Assembly: GCF_000425785.1 (NCBI RefSeq)
Contig: NZ_KE384451.1
Span: forward strand, 263,355-327,354
Length of the DNA stretch: 64,000 nt
From: Pseudomonas taiwanensis DSM 21245
Lineage (GTDB): Bacteria; Pseudomonadota; Gammaproteobacteria; Pseudomonadales; Pseudomonadaceae
Direction: 5' to 3'
Each line of letters begins with the position of its first letter. The first letter of the stretch is position 1. Positions 60,126 to 64,000 of this stretch are shown here, one piece after another. A model generated the notes under the pieces. It had not been told where the DNA came from. It made no database searches and saw only the letters and a list, made by a program, of their open reading frames with translations. Position numbers and translations under genes: made by a program.

Positions 60126-63100
60126 TCAGTTTTGGCCCTGCATCGCCACTTGTGGCGGTTTGCACTCGTTCGGGTTACCTGGCTCCAGGTAGGGCATGAG
60201 AATTGGTGCCATGCCCTTGAGCACCTGTACCGGCAAGGCCGAGGTGAATTTGAATGCTTCCGCCGAACGCCCCGGCACGAAGGCGGTGAGCGTGCCGAAG
60301 TGGTTATCGCCAAGGAAGAACACGAAGGTCGCGGTTCTGTTCAACGAACGGGAACCGATCAGCCGACCACCCGCGCCGAAGCTCTCGATCCGGTTGTCGC
60401 CGGTGCCGGTCTTGCCCCCCATCACCAGCGGGGTGCCGTCATGCAGTTTGAAACTGCCGGAGATACGCCGCGCGGTACCGGCGTCCACTACCTGGGACAT
60501 GGCCCCTTTGAGTGCGCGCGCAACCTCGACTGGCAAGATCCGCTGCCCCCGGTCCGGGTCGCTGATCAGCTTGGTTTCATAGGGCGTGTTGGCGGCGAAG
60601 TGCAGGGTATCGATACGCAAGGTCGGCAGCCGCACGCCATCGTTCTGGATGATGCCGACCAGCTCCGAGAGCGCCGCAGGACGGTCGCCGGAGCTGCCGA
60701 TGGCGGTGGCCAGCGACGGGACGAGGTGATCGAACGGGTAACCCACGCGTTTCCAGCGTTGATGAATGTCGAGGAAGGCCTCGATTTCGACCATTGTGCG
60801 AATGCGGCTGTCGCGGGCGCCCTGATGACGGCTCTTGAACAGCCAGCCATACACTTCCTGGCGCTCGAAACGGCTGGCATTGGCCATTTCGGTGGGCGTT
60901 GCGCTGGGGTTCTTCAGCAGGTAACCCAGCAGCCACAGGTCCAGTGGGTGGACCTTGGCAATAAAGCCTTGGTCGGGCAGATCGTACTTGCCGGGGCCGT
61001 AGGCCTCGTACATCTCCACCAGGCGACTGTCGGTGAGCTTGGCGAGGGCTTTCTTGTCTTCCTTGCTGTGAGCGCGGACGAAGGCATTGAAGGTTTCCTG
61101 GCCGGCTTCAGGGAACAGGTAGCGATGCACCGCGGCCAGGCGCTGAGGGGTGATACGCATGCTGTCGAGGAAGGTGTCCAGGCGTTGTTGCGAGGTCTTG
61201 CGCTGGTATTTCTTCCAGAAACGCATCAGGTAGTTGGTGCCTTCCTTGTCGGCGAAGCGGGCCAGGTATTCCTGGCGCCGTGGGTCGGCGTCATCCTTGA
61301 GCAGCGCCACGCGGTTGAACGGCTGCTGATAGGTCACGTACCGCACCAGGTCGCGCATCAGGCGGATGAACGGCAGGTTGATCGATTCGCGCAGCGCTTC
61401 CTTCAGGGTGGGGTTGCGGCTGTTGTCTTCCTTGCGGAAGTTGTTGAACACATGCATGCCGCCGCCGGTGAAGAACGCTTCGCCGGTGTTGGCCGAATAC
61501 TTGCGCTCAAGCGCTGCGTCGAGCATGGCATCGAGGCTCTGGTTCTTGGCGTTGAGCATCAGCCATTCCAGCGACCACTGGGTGATGCGGTCGAGCTCCG
61601 CGACCTCGACTTTCTTCAGCTCGGCGGCAGGTTTGCCGGCGTATTTGTCGTGCAGTTCGGCGATGATTTCCAGATAGGTAGTGAGCACACGAAGCTTGGC
61701 TGTGGAGCCCAGTTCCAGCTTGCTGCCCTCGTTGATATCGAACGGCTGGTCGGTGCTGTCGGTCTGCACCCGAACCCGCGATCCGTCGGCTGTGCGTTCG
61801 AACAGCGTGAAGCTGTAGCGCACTTGGTCGGTGGTCTTGGAGGTCAGCAGGCGCTCGCCGATCAGGCCGATCTGCGCGGCGAATTCAGGGTCGGAGAGAT
61901 TCTTCAGGTACTGACTGGCTTGCATCTGCAGGTCGGCCTGCAGCGTGCTGGTGGCCGACAGGTCGAGGCGGTCCAGATCATACAGCGGCCGGTTGAGCAT
62001 GGCTGCGAGGCGGTTGCGTGCCAGGCTGATACCCTTGTTGGTGATGATCGGCACGATGGTCGGTTGCGCCACCCAGTCGCGGTACACAGCCTTGCTGGCC
62101 AGTGCGGCATCGGCGGTCTTTTTGTCGACCACGCCGTTGGCCGCCAGCAGGCGAATGTGGGAGTCGGTCAGTTCGGCCAGTTCGACCCGCCCCTTGGACA
62201 GGTAATGGGACGGACGGCGCTGGGCGATCATCAACGACAGCACCTGGCGCAGGGCCAGGCCGCGCGCGGCCATGCTGTCCGGGTCACTTGCCGTAGCGCT
62301 CAGGGCCTGGTTCACCTGGTCGAAATCGGCGCCGTACCAAACCCGCAGGCCCTCCGCCATGCCGTGGACCTCGCCATGGCCAGGGACCGCCGACAGCGGC
62401 ACGCTGTTGAGGTAGTCGCGCACGATGCGCTGGCGGGCCTCGGTGGTGTCCGGGCCGCCTTGGTAGGCCCGCACGCTGGCGGAAATCATCTGGCGGATTT
62501 TCTCGGCGCCGGAGACGGTCAGGCCATCGGGGGAGTGCCTGTATTTTTCCAACTGGGTCGCCAGGGTACTGCCACCGGCCGACTGCCCTGGCAGGGCCAG
62601 GTACTTGGCCACCTGGCTGTAGGCCGCCTTGGCGAAGCGTGGCCAGTCCACTGCTGGGTTGTTGCGAGGGTCCTTGGCATCGAGCAGGTCGCGGTTCTCG
62701 ATGAACAGCAGGCTGTTGACGATGACCGGAGGGATCGAACTGAAGTCCGGGTACAGGTGTTGCGGGTAGTTGTACTGGTACAGCGTGTCGCCGCGACAGT
62801 CGGTGATCGACAGGCCCGCCTGGATCTTCTCGATATAGGGCGCGAACAAGCCATGATCGACATAGTTCATCAGCGCCGGCGAGAACCGTACTTGCTCGCT
62901 GATCAGGTAGTCGCGCTTGAGCAGGCGTGGCAGGAACTCGCCCAGCGCGCTATAGCCCAGGCGTTTGTCGAACGGGCCTTCACCGGGATAGACGATGGCG
63001 TCACTGGGCCCCGGTTGCAGCGAGTAGGTAAGTGTGGCGGCCAGCTTGCTGAACTCCCGGGACTGCAAGTTCGAGGTGCGGAACTCGTCATAGGCGGCGA

Positions 63101-63251
63101 AGCCGATGGCCACGAGCGCCACCAGCAGGATCAGCAGGATCAACCGCCACCACAGCCGACGCTGACGTGGGGGCTTGGGCTGTGGCGTCTCGGCCAGAGG
63201 TGTCTCGGGTGCTTCCGTTCTGGTTGGTTCCGATTGCCACAGTGCGCCCAT
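60126..63251 (-). CDS. Divergent class A penicillin-binding protein (GT51 + transpeptidase)
   Basis: 1041 residues from ATG; a TTG three codons earlier is possible. An N-terminal TM (about 36-54) is followed by a GT51 transglycosylase-like domain and a transpeptidase domain. GT51 motifs are altered: IENRDLLD instead of EDxxFxxH, and GGSTLATQL instead of GGSTITQQ. The glutamate (about 185) is kept. The transpeptidase has SxxK in LGSTAK, SxN in ESINLPF and KTG in GGKTGTGD, so it is probably active. It is much longer than PBP1b. The role is likely specialised peptidoglycan synthesis. Confidence 0.88.
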   Translation of the reverse strand: MGALWQSEPTRTEAPETPLAETPQPKPPRQRRLWWRLILLILLVALVAIGFAAYDEFRTSNLQSREFSKLAATLTYSLQPGPSDAIVYPGEGPFDKRLGYSALGEFLPRLLKRDYLISEQVRFSPALMNYVDHGLFAPYIEKIQAGLSITDCRGDTLYQYNYPQHLYPDFSSIPPVIVNSLLFIENRDLLDAKDPRNNPAVDWPRFAKAAYSQVAKYLALPGQSAGGSTLATQLEKYRHSPDGLTVSGAEKIRQMISASVRAYQGGPDTTEARQRIVRDYLNSVPLSAVPGHGEVHGMAEGLRVWYGADFDQVNQALSATASDPDSMAARGLALRQVLSLMIAQRRPSHYLSKGRVELAELTDSHIRLLAANGVVDKKTADAALASKAVYRDWVAQPTIVPIITNKGISLARNRLAAMLNRPLYDLDRLDLSATSTLQADLQMQASQYLKNLSDPEFAAQIGLIGERLLTSKTTDQVRYSFTLFERTADGSRVRVQTDSTDQPFDINEGSKLELGSTAKLRVLTTYLEIIAELHDKYAGKPAAELKKVEVAELDRITQWSLEWLMLNAKNQSLDAMLDAALERKYSANTGEAFFTGGGMHVFNNFRKEDNSRNPTLKEALRESINLPFIRLMRDLVRYVTYQQPFNRVALLKDDADPRRQEYLARFADKEGTNYLMRFWKKYQRKTSQQRLDTFLDSMRITPQRLAAVHRYLFPEAGQETFNAFVRAHSKEDKKALAKLTDSRLVEMYEAYGPGKYDLPDQGFIAKVHPLDLWLLGYLLKNPSATPTEMANASRFERQEVYGWLFKSRHQGARDSRIRTMVEIEAFLDIHQRWKRVGYPFDHLVPSLATAIGSSGDRPAALSELVGIIQNDGVRLPTLRIDTLHFAANTPYETKLISDPDRGQRILPVEVARALKGAMSQVVDAGTARRISGSFKLHDGTPLVMGGKTGTGDNRIESFGAGGRLIGSRSLNRTATFVFFLGDNHFGTLTAFVPGRSAEAFKFTSALPVQVLKGMAPILMPYLEPGNPNECKPPQVAMQGQN

Positions 63252-63643
63252 AGTCTTCAATCCGGCCAGGTTTTTTCGTATTGCTTGCCTGAAGCTTAGA
63301 CGTTGGCCGAGTCAGGTGAAAAATTTGTAGGAAGAACATAAAGCTGACGTGGGAATGCGGCTTTGGTGGCGCATTCGTTCAAGGCCGATATTGCTATGGT
63401 AGCCGTGCGAGAGGGCCCACTGGCACCTGCCAGCGACGGAAGTTTTCCCCAAATCTTCCGTTTTTATAGTGAAAAGCCCTACGACAGCCTTCCTATACTG
63501 CTCGGCCCCTTCGCCTTGCCGACCGCTCTATTCCGGCATGCGGGCCCTCCCACAAGGCTAGCCCGACAAGCAACGCCACGCCTATCGGCATGGCTGAGGC
63601 TGCACGAAGGTCAAATCCAATAACAAAATGAGGTTGTATTGCT
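63252..63643. other. Divergent intergenic region before the permease gene
   Basis: 392 bp. A terminator-like hairpin lies at 63436-63466, and a TATACT -10-like element at 63495-63500 may belong to the permease promoter. No ORF with a ribosome site was convincing; an 86-codon plus frame at 63363 lacks coding character. Confidence 0.45.
63436..63466 (+). terminator. Terminator-like hairpin upstream of the permease
   Basis: ACGGAAG and CTTCCGT enclose a 12-nt loop and are followed by TTTTA. There is no plus-strand gene before it, so it might end a small RNA or act in the leader. Confidence 0.5.
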
Positions 63644-64000
63644 ATGCCAGTCGGCAACCACCCTGCCCACGGCGAGACCGTCCAAGGCGGCCCGCTCAAG
63701 CGTGAACTGGGCGAACGGCACATTCGTCTGATGGCGCTGGGCGCCTGTATCGGTGTCGGTCTTTTCCTCGGTTCGGCCAAAGCCATCGAAATGGCCGGCC
63801 CTGCCATCATGCTTTCCTACATCATTGGCGGCCTGGCGATTCTGGTGATCATGCGCGCGCTGGGCGAGATGGCCGTGCACAATCCCGTCGCCGGTTCCTT
63901 CAGTCGCTACGCCCAGGATTACCTCGGCCCATTGGCGGGCTTTCTTACCGGTTGGAACTACTGGTTCCTGTGGCTGGTGACTTGCGTTGCGGAAATCACC
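63644..64000 (+). CDS. Amino-acid permease, APC superfamily (C-terminus cut by window edge)
   Basis: The first 119 codons are present, open at the right edge. The start MPVGNHPAHGETV follows the spaced purine stretch AATGAGG. RELGERHIRLMALGACIGVGLFLGSAKAI is the TM1 block of the amino-acid transporter (AAT) subfamily, with the GxGxG-type unwound helix; LGEMAVHNPVAGSFSRYAQDYLGPLAGF is TM2-3. It resembles the ProY/AroP/GabP group; the substrate is not determinable from this part. Confidence 0.9.
   Translation, partial: MPVGNHPAHGETVQGGPLKRELGERHIRLMALGACIGVGLFLGSAKAIEMAGPAIMLSYIIGGLAILVIMRALGEMAVHNPVAGSFSRYAQDYLGPLAGFLTGWNYWFLWLVTCVAEIT

Noticed and set aside
60132..63299. 1055-codon plus-strand open frame opposite the penicillin-binding protein gene
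   Set aside because: It is an antisense frame kept open by high GC. The opposite strand has complete PBP motifs, and this frame has no recognisable domain.

Overview
The window is a high-GC gammaproteobacterial chromosome segment that I place in the Pseudomonas putida group. The support is: phaG (mcl-PHA transacylase, with all expected catalytic residues), the algU-mucA-mucB-mucD cluster without mucC, an oprB-gcd pair for periplasmic glucose oxidation, the order lepA-lepB-rnc-era-recO-pdxJ, and many REP/REPIN palindromes of the types seen in P. putida intergenic gaps. Placement to species is inference from recognised sequences; no search was run.

Layout. 1-1.5 kb: the N-terminal part of a secreted protein made of 39-bp (13-residue) tandem repeats, then a membrane protein with a four-fold internal repeat. 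1.5-6.2 kb: a dicarboxylate/2-oxoglutarate permease (kgtP-like) with a clear sigma-54 promoter and tandem upstream palindromes, followed by the two-component pair dctB-dctD that probably drives it. 6.3-20.3 kb: bglX, a TPM-domain protein, a METTL25/TRM13-like methyltransferase, a SIR2-like DUF4917 protein, a SulP transporter, tRNA-Gly(CCC), phaG, rsuA, a diguanylate cyclase overlapping a small CWC zinc-type protein, a Tyr-rich lipoprotein, an enoyl-CoA hydratase-family protein and ung. 20.4-28.0 kb: a tricarboxylate uptake unit (opdH-like porin, tctC, tctB, tctA, AbrB-type protein) divergent from its tctDE two-component system. 28.2-32.5 kb: HDOD protein, ygfZ, sdhE, ygfX, nadB. 32.9-42.9 kb: the AlgU envelope-stress cluster and a core housekeeping series.

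43.2-46.6 kb is the most unusual region: a three-gene, lower-GC operon encoding a XaxAB-type (ClyA-superfamily) alpha-helical pore-forming toxin, arranged A-B-A'. The third gene is a divergent second A subunit, collinear with the first and separated from the B gene by an intrinsic terminator-like hairpin. It lies between pdxJ and cmoB, both core genes.

46.6-64 kb: cmoBA, an I42-type protease inhibitor lipoprotein, a lon protease, oprB-gcd, a Zur-box-controlled zinc-type TonB receptor with a His/Asp-rich loop, VF530 and Pr6Pr small proteins, an NfeF/NfeR-like ferric reductase and PadR regulator with a large AT-rich operator, a divergent class A penicillin-binding protein, and the start of an amino-acid permease cut by the right edge. 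Several transport systems in the window sit beside their own regulators and their DNA sites can be read: sigma-54/UAS for kgtP, 11-bp-spaced direct repeats for tctD, a Zur box for the zinc receptor, and a GATATATC-type palindrome for the PadR regulator.
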